From Odiellus spinosus (taxonomy: Eukaryota > Arthropoda > Arachnida > Opiliones > Phalangiidae): a DNA stretch of 64,000 nucleotides. The first letter of the stretch is position 1. Each line of letters opens with the position of its first letter. Of this stretch, positions 37,523-51,514 are shown one piece after another. The position numbers were made by a program, and so were the translations under genes. The notes under the pieces were generated by a model, which saw only the letters and a program-made list of their open reading frames with translations, was not told the origin of the DNA and searched no databases. The stretch is taken from positions 329,313-393,312 of the forward strand of contig CAWUCO010000094.1 of NCBI GenBank assembly GCA_963920705.1, in the 5' to 3' direction.

Positions 37523-40500
37523 TTGCAATTTAGACAAAACCAAAGTCATTCGAAAGAGCAATTAATGGACAGTCTAAATAATAAGAGTTTTCAAAAATCC
37601 GTTGAAAAACAAGAAAAATATGGCCAATTCAAGAAATCATACAATATCAAAATAGTCAAATTTCAGATTTTCAAAATTCGCTTTTTGATATTAGATGTTT
37701 TTTGAATTGTCCAAATTTTCCATGTTTTTCAATGGATTTTCCAAAACTCTTGTTTTTTAGATAGACCAATATGTGCTCTTTCGAGTGGTCTTATTTTGTC
37801 TAAATCGCTTAAAAATCAAAAGTTTTGTGTCCATTTGAATCATATAATCTTGGATTTTTAAGCGTTTTTGCTTAATTTTAACCAATTTTATATTTGTCAC
37901 AATTTTGCAATTTAGACAAAACCAAAGTCATTCGAAAGAGCAATTAATGGACAGTCTAAATAATAAGAGTTTTCAAAAATCCGTTGAAAAACAAGAAAAA
38001 TATGGCCAATTCAAGAAATCATAGAATATCAAAATAGTCAGATTTCAGATTTTCAAAATTCGCTTTTTGATATTAGATGTTTTTTGAATTGTCCATATTT
38101 TCCATGTTTTTCAACGGATTTTTGAAAACTCTTATTATTTAAACTGTCCATTAATTGCTCTTTCGAATGACTTTGGTTTTGTCTAAATTGCAAAATTGTG
38201 ACAAATATAAAATTGGTTAAAATTAAGCAAAAACGCTTAAAAATCCAAGATTATTGGATTCAAATGGACACAAAACTTTTGATTTTTAAGCGATTTAGAC
38301 AAAATTAAGACCACTCGAAAGACCAAATTTTGGTCTATCTAAAAAACAATAGTTTTGGAAAATCCGTTGAAAAACAAGAAAAATATGGCCAATTCAAGAA
38401 ATCATAGAATATCAAAATAGTCAAATTTCAGATTTTCAAAATTCGCTTTTTGATATTAGATGTTTTTTGAATTGTCCATATTTTCCATGTTTTTCAACGG
38501 ATTTTTGAAAACTCTTATTATTTAAACTGTCCATTAATTGCTCTTTCGAATGACTTTGGTTTTGTCTAAATTGCAAAATTGTGACAAATATAAAATTGGT
38601 TAAAATTAAGCAAAAACGCTTAAAAATCCAAGATTATTGGATTCAAATGGACACAAAACTTTTGAATTTTAAGCGATTTAGACAAAATTAAGACCACTCG
38701 AAAGACCAAATTTTGGTCTATCTAAAAAACAATAGTTTTCAAAAATCCGTTGAAAAACAAGAAAAATATGGCCAATTCAAGAAATCATACAATATCAAAA
38801 TAGTCAAATTTCAGATTTTCAAAATTCGCTTTTTGATATTAGATGTTTTTTGAATTGTCCATATTTTCCATGTTTTTCAACGGATTTTCCAAAACTCTTG
38901 TTTTTTAGATAGACCAATATTTGCTCTTTCGAGTGGTCTTAATTTTGTCTAAATCGCTTAAAATTCAAAAGTTTTGTGTCCATTTGAATCCAATAATCTT
39001 GGATTTTTAAGCGTTTTTGCTTAATTTTAACCAATTTTATATTTGTCACAATTTTGCAATTTAGACAAAACCAAAGTCATTCGAAAGAGCAATTAATGGA
39101 CAGTCTAAATAATAAGAGTTTTCAAAAATCCGTTGAAAAACAAGAAAAATATGGCCAATTCAAGAAATCATAGAATATCAAAATAGTCAAATTTCAGATT
39201 TTCAAAATTCGCTTTTTGATATTAGATGTTTTTGAATTGTCCATTTTTTCCATGTTTTTCAACGGATTTTTGAAAACTCTTATTATTTAAACTGTCCATT
39301 AATTGCTCTTTCGAATGACTTTGGTTTTGTATAAATTGCAAAATTGTGACAAATATAAAATTGGTTAAAATTAAGCAAAAACGCTTAAAAATCAAAGATT
39401 ATTGGATTCAAATGGACATAAAACTTTTGATTTTTAAGCGATTTAGACAAAATTAAGACCACTCGAAAGAGCAAATATTGGTCTATCTGAAAATCAAGAG
39501 TTTTGGAAAATCCGTTGAAAAACATGGAAAATATGGACAATTCAAAAAACATCTAATATCAATAAGCGAATTTTGAAAATCTGAAATTTGACTATTTTGA
39601 TATTCTATGATTTCTTGAATTGGCCATATTTTTCTTGTTTTTCAACGGATTTTTGAAAACTCTTATTATTTAGACTGTCCATTAATTGCTCTTTCGAATG
39701 ACTTTGGTTTTGTCTAAATTGCAAAATTGTGACAAATATAAAATTGGTTAAAATTAAGCAAAAACGCTTAAAAATCCAAGATTATTGGATTCAAATGGAC
39801 ACAAAACTTTTGAATTTTAAGCGATTTAGACAAAATTAAGACCACTCGAAAGACCAAATTTTGGTCTATCTAAAAAACAATAGTTTTCAAAAATCCGTTG
39901 AAAAACAAGAAAAATATGGCCAATTCAAGAAATCATACAATATCAAAATAGTCAAATTTCAGATTTTCAAAATTCGCTTTTTGATATTAGATGTTTTTTG
40001 AATTGTCCATATTTTCCATGTTTTCAACGGATTTTCCAAAACTCTTATTTTTTAGATAGACCAAAATTTGGTCTTTCGAGTGGTCTTAATTTTGTCTAAA
40101 TCGCTTAAAATTCAAAAGTTTTGTGTCCATTTGAATCCAATAATCTTGGATTTTTAAGCGTTTTTGCTTAATTTTAACCAATTTTATATTTGTCACAATT
40201 TTGCAATTTAGACAAAACCAAAGTCATTCGAAAGAGCAATTAATGGACAGTCTAAATAATAAGAGTTTTCAAAAATCCGTTGAAAAACAAGAAAAATATG
40301 GCCAATTCAAGAAATCATACAATATCAAAATAGTCAAATTTCATATTTTAAAAATTCGCTTTTTGATATTAGATGTTTTTTGAATTGGCCATATTTTTCT
40401 TGTTTTTCAACGGATTTTTGAAAACTCTTATTATTTAGACTGTCCATTAATTGCTCTTTCGAATGACTTTGGTTTTGTCTAAATTGCAAAATTGTGACAA

Positions 40501-43150
40501 ATATAAAATTGGTTAAAATTAAGCAAAAACGCTTAAAAATCCAAGATTATTGGATTCAAATGGACACAAAACTTTTGATTTTTAAGCGATTTAGACAAAA
40601 TTAAGACCACTCGAAAGAGCAAATATTGGTCTATCTGAAAATCAAGAGTTTTGGAAAATCCGTTGAAAAACATGGAAAATATGGACAATTCAAAAAACAT
40701 CTAATATCAAAAAGCGAATTTTGAAAATCTGAAATTTGACTATTTTGATATTCTATGATTTCTTGAATTGGCCATATTTTTCTTGTTTTTCAACGGATTT
40801 TCCAAAACTATTGTTTTTTAGATAGACCAAAATTTGGTCTTTCGAGTGGTCTTAATTTTGTCTAAATCGCTTAAAATTCAAAAGTTTTGTGTCCATTTGA
40901 ATCCAATAATATTGGATTTTTAAGCGTTTTTGCTTAATTTTAACCAATTTTATATTTGTCACAATTTTGCAATTTAGACAAAACCAAAGTCATTCGAAAG
41001 AGCAATTAATGGACAGTTTAAATAATAAGAGTTTTCAAAAATCCGTTGAAAAACATGGAAAATATGGACAATTCAAAAAACATCTAATATCAAAAAGCGA
41101 ATTTTGAAAATCTGAAATTTGACTATTTTGATATTGTATGATTTCTTGAATTGGCCATATTTTTCTTGTTTTTCAACGGATTTTCCAAAACTATTGTTTT
41201 TTAGATAGACCAAAATTTGGTCTTTCGAGTGGTCTTAATTTTGTCTAAATCGCTTAAAATTCAAAAGTTTTGTGTCCATTTGAATCCAATAATCTTGGAT
41301 TTTTAAGCGTTTTTGCTTAATTTTAACCAATTTTATATTTGTCACAATTTTGCAATTTAGACAAAACCAAAGTCATTCGAAAGAGCAATTAATGGACAGT
41401 TTAAATAATAAGAGTTTTCAAAAATCCGTTGAAAAACATGGAAAATATGGACAATTCAAAAAACATCTAATATCAAAAAGCGAATTTTGAAAATCTGAAA
41501 TTTGACTATTTTGATATTCTATGATTTCTTGAATTGGCCATATTTTTCTTGTTTTTCAACGGATTTTTGAAAACTCTTATTATTTAGACTGTCCATTAAT
41601 TGCTCTTTCGAATGACTTTGGTTTTGTCTAAATTGCAAAATTGTGATAAATATAAAATTGGTTAAAATTAAGCAAAAACGCTTAAAAATCCAAGATTATT
41701 GGATTCAATTGGACACAAAACTTTTGAATTTTAAGCGATTTAGACAAAATTAAGACCACTCGAAAGACCAAATTTTGGTCTATCTAAAAAACAATAGTTT
41801 TGGAAAATCCGTTGAAAAACAAGAAAAATATGGCCAATTCAAGAAATCATACAATATCAAAAAAGTCAAATTTCAGATTTTAAAAATTCGCTTTTTGATA
41901 TTAGATGTTTTTTGAATTGTCCATATTTTCCATGTTTTTCAACGGATTTTCCAAAACTCTTGTTTTTTAGATAGACCAAAATTTGGTCTTTCGAGTGGTC
42001 TTAATTTTGTCTAAATCGCTTAAAATTCAAAAGTTTTGTGTCCATTTGAATCCAATAATCTTGGATTTTTAAGCGTTTTTGCTTAATTTTAACCAATTTT
42101 ATATTTGTCACAATTTTGCAATTTAGACAAAACCAAAGTCATTCGAAAGAGCAATTAATGGACAGTTTAAATAATAAGAGTTTTCAAAAATCCGTTGAAA
42201 AACATGGAAAATATGGACAATTCAAAAAACATCTAATATCAAAAAGCGAATTTTGAAAATCTGAAATTTGACTATTTTGATATTGTATGATTTCTTGAAT
42301 TGGCCATATTTTTCTTGTTTTTCAACGGATTTTCCAAAACTATTGTTTTTTAGATAGACCAAAATTTGGTCTTTCGAGTTGTCTTAATTTTGTCTAAATC
42401 GCTTAAAATTCAAAAGTTTTGTGTCCATTTGAATCCAATAATTTGGATTTTTAAGCGTTTTTGCTTAATTTTAACCAATTTTATATTTGTCACAATTTTG
42501 CAATTTAGACAAAACCAAAGTCATTCGAAAGAGCAATTAATGGACAGTCTAAATAATAAGAGTTTTCCAAAATCCGTTGAAAAACAAGAAAAATATGGCC
42601 AATTCAAAAAACATCTAATATCAAAAAGCGAATTTTGAAAATCTGAAATTTGACTATTTTGATATTGTATGATTTCTTGAATTGGCCATATTTTTCTTGT
42701 TTTTCAACGGATTTTTGAAAACTCTTATTATTTAGACTGTCCATTAATTGCTCTTTCGAATGACTTTGGTTTTGTCTAAATTGCAAAATTGTGACAAATA
42801 TAAAATTGGTTAAAATTAAGCAAAAACGCTTAAAAATCCAAGATTATTGGATTCAAATGGACACAAAACTTTTGAATTTTAAGCGATTTAGACAAAATTA
42901 AGACCACTCGAAAGACCAAATTTTGGTCTATCTAAAAAACAATAGTTTTGGAAAATCCGTTGAAAAACAAGAAAAATATGGCCAATTCAAGAAATCATAC
43001 AATATCAAAATAGTCAAATTTCAGATTTTAAAAATTCGCTTTTTGATATTAGATGTTTTTTGAATTGTCCATATTTTCCATGTTTTTCAACGGATTTTCC
43101 AAAACTCTTGTTTTTTAGATAGACCAATATTTGCTCTTTCGAGTGGTCTT
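37523..43150. repeat. Mixed-polarity satellite block
   Basis: States in order: A+B', A+A', B+A', B+B', A+A', B-A', B+B', A+A', B-B', A-B', A-A', B+B', A-B', A-A', B+B'. The TCTGAAAATCAAGAG arm variant appears near 39486 and 40634. No clear higher-order period was seen. The block ends at a rearranged junction near 43154. Confidence 0.75.
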
Positions 43151-43156
43151 AATTGG

Positions 43157-43357
43157 TCCGTTGAAAAACAAGAAAAATATGGCCAATTCAAGAAATCATA
43201 CAATATCAAAATAGTCAAATTTCAGATTTTAAAAATTCGCTTTTTGATATTAGATGTTTTTTGAATTGTCCATATTTTCCATGTTTTTCAACGGATTTTC
43301 CAAAACTCTTGTTTTTTAGATAGACCAATATTTGCTCTTTCGAGTGGTCTTAATTTT
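43157..43357 (+). repeat. 201-bp partial-unit duplication with out-of-phase seam
   Basis: The B' arm ending GTGGTCTTAATT does not continue into its linker. At about 43154 it jumps to GGTCCGTTGAAAAACAAG, inside a left box, and then repeats the core and B' arm of the preceding unit at an offset of 201 bp (TCCGTTG at 42956 and 43157). This is the one clear place in the left array where the 383-bp phase is broken by about half a unit. Two extra G bases at the seam fit end joining better than equal exchange. Confidence 0.85.
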
Positions 43358-46300
43358 GTCTAAATCGCTTAAAAATCAAAAGTTTTGTGTCCATTTGAAT
43401 CCAATAATCTTGGATTTTTAAGCGTTTTTGCTTTATTTTAACCAATTTTATATTTGTCACACTTTTGCAATTTAGACAAAACCAAAGTCATTCGAAAGAG
43501 CAATTAATGTACAGTTTAAATAATAAGAGTTTTCAAAAATCCGTTGAAAAACATGGAAAATATGGACAATTCAAAAAACATCTAATATCAAAAAGCGAAT
43601 TTTTAAAATCTGAAATTTGACTATTTTGATATTGTATGATTTCTTGAATTGGCCATATTTTTCTTGTTTTTCAACGGATTTTTGAAAATTATTGTTTTTT
43701 AGATAGACCAAAATTTGGTCTTTCGAGTGGTCTTAATTTTGTCTAAATCGCTTAAAATTCAAAAGTTTTGTGTCCATTTGAATCCAATAATCTTGGATTT
43801 TTAAGCGTTTTTGCTTAATTTTAACCAATTTTATATTTGTCACAATTTTGCAATTTAGACAAATCCAAAGTCATTCGAAAGAGCAATTAATGGACAGTCT
43901 AAATAATAAGAGTTTTCAAAAATCCGTTGAAAAACAAGAAAAATATGGCCAATTCAAGAAATCATACAATATCAAAATAGTCAAATTTCAGATTTTAAAA
44001 ATTCGCTTTTTGATATTAGATGTTTTTTGAATTGGCCATATTTTTCTTGTTTTTCAACGGATTTTTGAAAACTCTTATTATTTAGACTGTCCATTAATTG
44101 CTCTTTCGAATGACTTTGGTTTTGTCTAAATTGCAAAATTGTGACAAATATAAAATTGGTTAAAATTAATTAAAAACGCTTAAAAATCCAAGATTATTGG
44201 ATTCAAATGGACACAAAACTTTTGATTTTTAAGCGATTTAGACAAAATTAGGACCACTCGAAAGAGCAAATATTGGTCTATCTGAAAATCAAGAGTTTTG
44301 GAAAATCCGTTGAAAAACATGGAAAATATGGACAATTCAAAAAACATCTAATATCAAAAAGCGAATTTTGAAAATCTGAAATTTGACTATTTTGATATTC
44401 TATGATTTCTTGAATTGGCCATATTTTTCTTGTTTTTCAACGGATTTTTGAAAACTCTTATTATTTAGACTGTCCATTAATTGCTCTTTCGAATGACTTT
44501 GGTTTTGTCTAAATTGCAAAATTGTGACAAATATAAAATTGGTTAAAATTAAGCAAAACGCTTAAAATCCAAGATTATTGGATTCAAATGGACACAAAAC
44601 TTTTGAATTTTAAGCGATTTAGACAAAATTAAGACCACTCGAAAGACCAAATTTTGGTCTATCTAAAAAACAATAGTTTTGGAAAATCCGTTGAAAAACA
44701 TGGAAAATATGGACAATTCAAAAAACATCTAATATCAAAAAGCGAATTTTGAAAATCTGAGATTTGACTATTTTGATATTCTATGATTTCTTGAATTGGA
44801 TATATTTTTCTTGTTTTTCAACGGATTTTTGAAAACCTTATTATTTAGACTGTCCATTAATTGCTCTTTCGAATGACTTTGGTTTTGTCTAAATTGCAAA
44901 ATTGTGACAAATATAAAATTGGTTAAAATTAAGCAAAAACGCTTAAAAATCCAAGATTATTGGATTCAAATGGACACAAAACTTTTGATTTTTAAGCGAT
45001 TTAGACAAAATTAAGACCACTCGAAAGAGCAAATATTGGTCTATCTAAAAAACAAGAGTTTTGGAAAATCCGTTGAAAAACATGGAAAATATGGACAATT
45101 CAAAAAACATCTAATATCAAAAAGCGAATTTTGAAAATCTGAAATTTGACTATTTTGATATTGTATGATTTCTTGAATTGGCCATATTTTTCTTGTTTTT
45201 CAACGGATTTTTGAAAACTATTGTTTTTTAGATAGACCAAAATTTGGTCTTTCGAGTGGTCTTAATTTTGTCTAAATCGCTTAAAATTCAAAAGTTTTAT
45301 GTCCATTTGAATCCAATAATCTTGGATTTTTAAGCGTTTTTGCTTAATTTTAACCAATTTTATATTTGTCACAATTTTGCAATTTAGACAAAACCAAAGT
45401 CATTCGAAAGAGCAATTAATGGACAGTCTAAATAATAAGAGTTTTCAAAAATCCGTTGAAAAACAAGAAAAATATGGCCAATTCAAGAAATCATACAATA
45501 TCAAAATAGTCAAATTTCAGATTTTAAAAATTCGCTTTTTGATATTAGATGTTTTTTGAATTGGCCATATTTTTCTTGTTTTTCAACGGGTTTTTGAAAA
45601 CTCTTATTATTTAGACTGTCCATTAATTGCTCTTTCGAATGACTTTGGTTTTGTCTAAATTGCAAAATTGTGACAAATATAAAATTGGTTAAAATTAAGC
45701 AAAAACGCTTAAAAATCCAAGATTATTGGATTCAAATGGACACAAAACTTTTGATTTTTAAGCGATTTAGACAAAATTAAGACCACTCGAAAGAGCAAAT
45801 ATTGGTCTATCTAAAAAACAAGAGTTTTGGAAAATCCGTTGAAAAACATGGAAAATATGGACAATTCAAAAAACATCTAATATCAAAAAGCGAATTTTTA
45901 AAATCTGAAATTTGACTATTTTGATATTGTATGATTTCTTGAATTGGCCATATTTTTCTTGTTTTTCAACGGATTTTTGAAAATTATTGTTTTTTAGATA
46001 GACCAAAATTTGGTCTTTCGAGTGGTCTTAATTTTGTCTAAATCGCTTAAAATTCAAAAGTTTTGTGTCCATTTGAATCCAATAATCTTGGATTTTTAAG
46101 CGTTTTTGCTTAATTTTAACCAATTTTATATTTGTCACAATTTTGCAATTTAGACAATTCCAAAGTCATTCGAAAGAGCAATTAATGGACAGTCTAAATA
46201 ATAAGAGTTTTCAAAAATCCGTTGAAAAACAAGAAAAATATGGCCAATTCAAGAAATCATACAATATCAAAATAGTCAAATTTCAGATTTTAAAAATTCG

Positions 46301-49300
46301 CTTTTTGATATTAGATGTTTTTTGAATTGGCCATATTTTTCTTGTTTTTCAACGGATTTTTGAAAACTCTTATTATTTAGACTGTCCATTAATTGCTCTT
46401 TCGAATGACTTTGGTTTTGTCTAAATTGCAAAATTGTGACAAATATAAAATTGGTTAAAATTAATTAAAAACGCTTAAAAATCCAAGATTATTGGATTCA
46501 AATGGACACAAAACTTTTGATTTTTAAGCGATTTAGACAAAATTAGGACCACTCGAAAGAGCAAATATTGGTCTATCTGAAAATCAAGAGTTTTGGAAAA
46601 TCCGTTGAAAAACATGGAAAATATGGACAATTCAAAAAACATCTAATATCAAAAAGCGAATTTTGAAAATCTGAGATTTGACTATTTTGATATTCTATGA
46701 TTTCTTGAATTGGATATATTTTTCTTGTTTTTCAACGGATTTTTGAAAACCTTATTATTTAGACTGTCCATTAATTGCTCTTTCGAATGACTTTGGTTTT
46801 GTCTAAATTGCAAAATTGTGACAAATATAAAATTGGTTAAAATTAAGCAAAAACGCTTAAAAATCCAAGATTATTGGATTCAAATGGACACAAAACTTTT
46901 GATTTTTAAGCGATTTAGACAAAATTAAGATCACTCGAAAGAGCAAATATTGGTCTATCTAAAAAACAAGAGTTTTGGAAAATCCGTTGAAAAACATGGA
47001 AAATATGGACAATTCAAAAAACATCTAATATCAAAAAGCGAATTTTGAAAATCTGAAATTTGACTATTTTGATATTGTATGATTTCTTGAATTGGCCATA
47101 TTTTTCTTGTTTTTCAACGGATTTTTGAAAACTATTGTTTTTTAGATAGACCAAAATTTGGTCTTTCGAGTGGTCTTAATTTTGTCTAAATCGCTTAAAA
47201 TTCAAAAGTTTTATGTCCATTTGAATCCAATAATCTTGGATTTTTAAGCGTTTTTGCTTAATTTTAACCAATTTTATATTTGTCACAATTTTGCAATTTA
47301 GACAAAACCAAAGTCATTCGAAAGAGCAATTAATGGACAGTCTAAATAATAAGAGTTTTCAAAAATCCGTTGAAAAACAAGAAAAATATGGCCAATTCAA
47401 GAAATCATACAATATCAAAATGGTCAAATTTCAGATTTTAAAAATTCGCTTTTTGATATTAGATGTTTTTTGAATTGGCCATATTTTTCTTGTTTTTCAA
47501 CGGATTTTTGAAAACTCTTATTATTTAGACTGTCCATTAATTTCTCTTTCGAATGACTTTGGTTTTGTCTAAATTGCAAAATTGTGACAAATATAAAATT
47601 GGTTAAAATTAATTAAAAACGCTTAAAAATCCAAGATTATTGAATTCAAATGGACACAAAACTTTTGAATTTTAAGCGATTTAGACAAAATTAAGACCAC
47701 TCGAAAGAGCAAATATTGGTCTATCTGAAAATCAAGAGTTTTGGAAAATCCGTTGAAAAACACGGAAAATATGGACAATTCAAAAAACATCTAATATCAA
47801 AAAGCGAATTTTGAAAATCTGAAATTTGACTATTTTGATATTCTATGATTTCTTGAATTGGATATATTTTTCTTGTTTTTCAACGGATTTTTGAAAACTC
47901 TTATTATTTAGACTGTCCATTAATTGCTCTTTCGAATGACTTTGGTTTTGTCTAAATTGCAAAATTGTGACAAATATAAAATTGGTTAAAATTAAGCAAA
48001 AACGCTTAAAAATCCAAGATTATTGGATTCAAAGGGACACAAAACTTTTGAATTTTAAGCGATTTAGACAAAATTAAGACCAAAATTTGGTCTATCTAAA
48101 AAACAATAGTTTTGGAAAATCCGTTGAAAAACAAGAAAAATATGGCCAATTCAAGAAATCATAGAATATCAAAATAGTCAAATTTCAGATTTTCAAAATT
48201 CGCTTTTTGATAATAGATGTTTTTTGAATTGTCCATATTTTCCATGTTTTTCAACGGATTTTCCAAAACTCTTGATTTTCAGATAGACCAATATTTGCTC
48301 TTTCGAGTGGTCTTAATTTTGTCTAAATCGCTTAAAAAGCAAAAGTTTTGTGTCCATTTGAATCCAATAATCTTGGATTTTTAAGCGTTTTTGCTTAATT
48401 TTAACCAATTTTATATTTGTCACAGTTTTGCAATTTAGACAAAACCAAAGTCATTCGAAAGAGCAATTAATGGACAGTCTAAATAATAAGAGTTTTCAAA
48501 AATCCGTTGAAAAACAAGAAAAATATGGCCAATTCAAAAAACATCTAATATCAAAAAGCGAATTTTTAAAATCTGAAATTTGACTATTTTGATATTGTAT
48601 GATTTCTTGAATTGGCCATATTTTTTTGTTTTTCAACGGATTTTTGAAAATTCTTATTATTTAGACTGTCCATTAATTGCTCTTTCGAATGACTTTGGTG
48701 TTGTCTAAATTGCAAAATTGTGACAAATATAAAATTGGTTAAAATTAAGCAAAAACGCTTAAAAATCCAAGATTATTGGATTCAAATGGACACAAAACTT
48801 TTGATTTTTAAGCGATTTAGACAAAATTAAGACCACTCGAAAGAGCAAATATTGGTCTATCTAAAAAACAAGAGTTTTGGAAAATCCGTTGAAAAACATG
48901 GAAAATATGGACAATTCAAAAACATCTAATATCAAAAAGCGAATTTTTAAAATCTGAAATTTGACTATCTTGATATTGTATGATTTTTTGAATTGGCCAT
49001 ATTTTTCTTGTTTTTCAACGGATTTTCCAAAACTATTGTTTTTTAGATAGACCAAAATTTGGTCTTTCGAGTGGTCTTAATTTTGTCTAAATCGCTTAAA
49101 ATTCAAAAGTTTTGTGTCCATTTGAATCCAATAATCTTGGATTTTTAAGCGTTTTTGCTTAATTTTAACCAATTTTATATTTGTCACAATTTTGCAATTT
49201 AGACAAAACCAAAGTCATTCGAAAGAGCAATTAATGGACAGTCTAAATAATAAGAGTTTTCAAAAATCCGTTGAAAAACAAGAAAAATATGGCCAATTCA

Positions 49301-50956
49301 AGAAATCATAGAATATCAAAATAGTCAAATTTCAGATTTTCAAAATTCGCTTTTTGATATTAGATGTTTTTTGAATTGTCCATATTTTCCATGTTTTTCA
49401 ACGGATTTTTGAAAACTCTTATTATTTAAACTGTCCATTAATTGCTCTTTCGAATGACTTTGGTTTTGTCTAAATTGCAAAATTGTGACAAATATAAAAT
49501 TGGTTAAAATAAAGCAAAAACGCTTAAAAATCCAAGATTATTGGATTCAAATGGACACAAAACTTTTGATTTTTAAGCGATTTAGACAAAATTAAGACCA
49601 CTCGAAAGAGCAAATATTGGTCTATCTAAAAAACAAGAGTTTTGGAAAATCCGTTGAAAAACATGGAAAATATGGACAATTCAAAAAACATCTAATAACA
49701 AAAAGCGAATTTTTAAAATCTGAAATTTGACTATTTTGATATTGTATGATTTCTTGAATTGGCCATATTTTTCTTGTTTTTCAACGGATTTTCCAAAACT
49801 ATTGTTTTTTAGATAGACCAAAATATGGTCTTTCGAGTGGTCTTAATTTTGTCTAAATCGCTTAAAATTCAAAAGTTTTGTGTCCATTTGAATCCAATAA
49901 TCTTGGATTTTTAAGCGTTTTTGCTTAATTTTAACCAATTTTATATTTGTCACAATTTTGCAATTTAGACAAAACCAAAGTCAGTCGAAGGAGCAATTAA
50001 TGGACAGTCTAAATAATAAGAGTTTTCAAAAATCCGTTGAAAAACAAGAAAAATATGGCCAATTCAAGAAATCATAGAATATCAAAATAGTCAAATTTTA
50101 GATTTTTAAAATTCGCTTTTTGATATTAGATGTTTTTTGAATTGTCCATATTTTCCATGTTTTTCAACGGATTTTCCAAAACTCTTGTTTTTTAGATAGA
50201 CCAATATTTGCTCTTTCGAGTGGTCTTAATTTAGTCTAAATCGCTTAAAATTCAAAAGTTTTGTGTCCATTTGAATCCAATAATCTTGGATTTTTAAGCG
50301 TTTTTGCTTAATTTTAACCAATTTTATATTTATCACAATTTTGCAATTTAGACAAAACCAAAGTCATTCGAAAGAGCAATTAATGGACAGTTTAAATAAT
50401 AAGAGTTTTCAAAAATCCGTTGAAAAACATGGAAAATATGGACAATTCAAAAAACATCTAATATCAAAAAGCGAATTTTGAAAATCTGAAATTTGACTAT
50501 TTTGATATTCTATGATTTCTTGAATTGGCCATATTTTTCTTGTTTTTCAACGGATTTTTGAAAACTCTTATTATTTAGACTGTCCATTAATTGCTCTTTC
50601 GAATGACTTTGGTTTTGTCTAAATTGCAAAATTGTGACAAATATAAAATTGGTTAAAATTAAGCAAAAACGCTTAAAAGTCCAAGATTATTGGATTCAAA
50701 TGAACACAAAACTTTTGAATTTTAAGCGATTTAGACAAAATTAAGACCACTCGAAAGACCAAATTTTGGTCTATCTAAAAAACAATAGTTTTGGAAAATC
50801 CGTTGAAAAACAAGAAAAATATGGCCAATTCAAGAAATCATACAATATCAAAATAGTCAAATTTCAGATTTTAAAAATTCGCTTTTTGATATTAGATGTT
50901 TTTTGAATTGTCCATATTTTCCATGTTTTTCAACGGATTTTTGAAAACTTATTATT
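43358..50956. repeat. Mixed-polarity satellite block up to the insertion
   Basis: States after the seam: A-B', A+A', B-A', B-A', B-B', A+A', B-B', A+A', B-A', B-B', A+A', B-A', B+B', A-A', B-B', A+A', B-B', A+B', A-A', then a B+ unit cut by the insertion. Long-range copying is visible: AATTAATTAAAAACG near 44164, 46461 and 47607; GGATATATTT near 44799, 46713 and 47857; the loss in GAAAACCTTATT near 44832 and 46745; TTTTATGTCC near 45295 and 47209. The first pair is 2296 bp apart and the later pairs about 1913, so the second copy of a six-unit block lost one unit. The B unit near 48080 has also lost part of its outer arm. Confidence 0.78.
50953..50956. repeat. Candidate 4-bp target-site duplication TATT (left copy)
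   Basis: TATT at 50953-50956 and again at 55367-55370, where the intact satellite has it once. This fits a 4-bp target-site duplication. Because the site is simple AT sequence, a 2-bp TA duplication or chance overlap cannot be excluded. Confidence 0.5.
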
Positions 50957-51293
50957 CTTAGAACCCGGTAGGGTTCTATGTATTGGGCCCATCATCATCT
51001 GTAATGTTATTTTGATTTCCTTAAAAAATTCAACCTTTAGCCAATCAGAACGCTCCATTTCCCCATTGAAATAACATTAAAATCGACTTTTTCGAGGACA
51101 TGTCCCTTGCATCGCAGAACTAAAAGAGTAATTATTTGTTACGGTTAAAACCAATTTTAAATGGTAGAGCAAGGTTCGAATGTGTGCCTTTTCCAAGTTT
51201 CATTTAAAAATATTAAGTGTAAGTATTTTAAAATTAATTCTGAAGTTGACCCTTTTTTTGGTACTTAGCTGGTTTCGCGCATGGCCAAATTCG
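50957..51293. other. Left flank of the insertion, unassigned
   Basis: Unique-looking sequence with normal base mixture. It starts with a small hairpin at 50960-50977 (AGAACCC, loop GGTA, GGGTTCT). TAATGTTATT at 51002-51011 and its reverse complement at 51070-51079 enclose 78 bp and match the ends of the next element. No reading frame of interest and no RNA gene recognised. Confidence 0.6.
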
Positions 51294-51514
51294 TAATGTT
51301 ATTCTATGGGATTTGGTTTTTTTGAAAGTGGCTTACCTTTCAGATTTATTTTGCAATACTTCCGGATATTTTTCAGACTTGGATTTTCCGTGTGGTATGA
51401 ATTAAGTTTCGAGCTTTATTTTAAGACTAATTTCATAATTTTACACCGATTAGTTGGCCCACAAACTATTCATGAAAACGGAGGGAACAACAAGGCGGAG
51501 AAATAGATTCGCCA

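Larger units (their letters stand above)
1..50956. repeat. 383-bp satellite array, left part (about 133 units)
   Basis: A continuous satellite array of units recurring every 382-383 bp (for example the TTTTTTAGATAGACC block at 10321, 10704 and 11087). Units differ by scattered substitutions and 1-bp indels and occur in both orientations. No non-satellite sequence was seen between 1 and 50956. The array begins before base 1 and ends at 50956, where one unit is cut by an insertion. It is strongly AT-rich, with many A/T tracts. Half a unit is about 191 bp, close to a nucleosome repeat, which is compatible with phased heterochromatin (inference). I do not recognise it as a named satellite family. 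Confidence 0.97.

Noticed and set aside
1..50956. CRISPR array
   Set aside because: The units are 383 bp with no short repeat and unique spacer pattern; all parts of the unit repeat.
51306..51506. 66-codon ATG frame
   Set aside because: Lies across an arm of the inverted-repeat element with unremarkable, aromatic-rich composition; the mirrored arm does not keep the frame.
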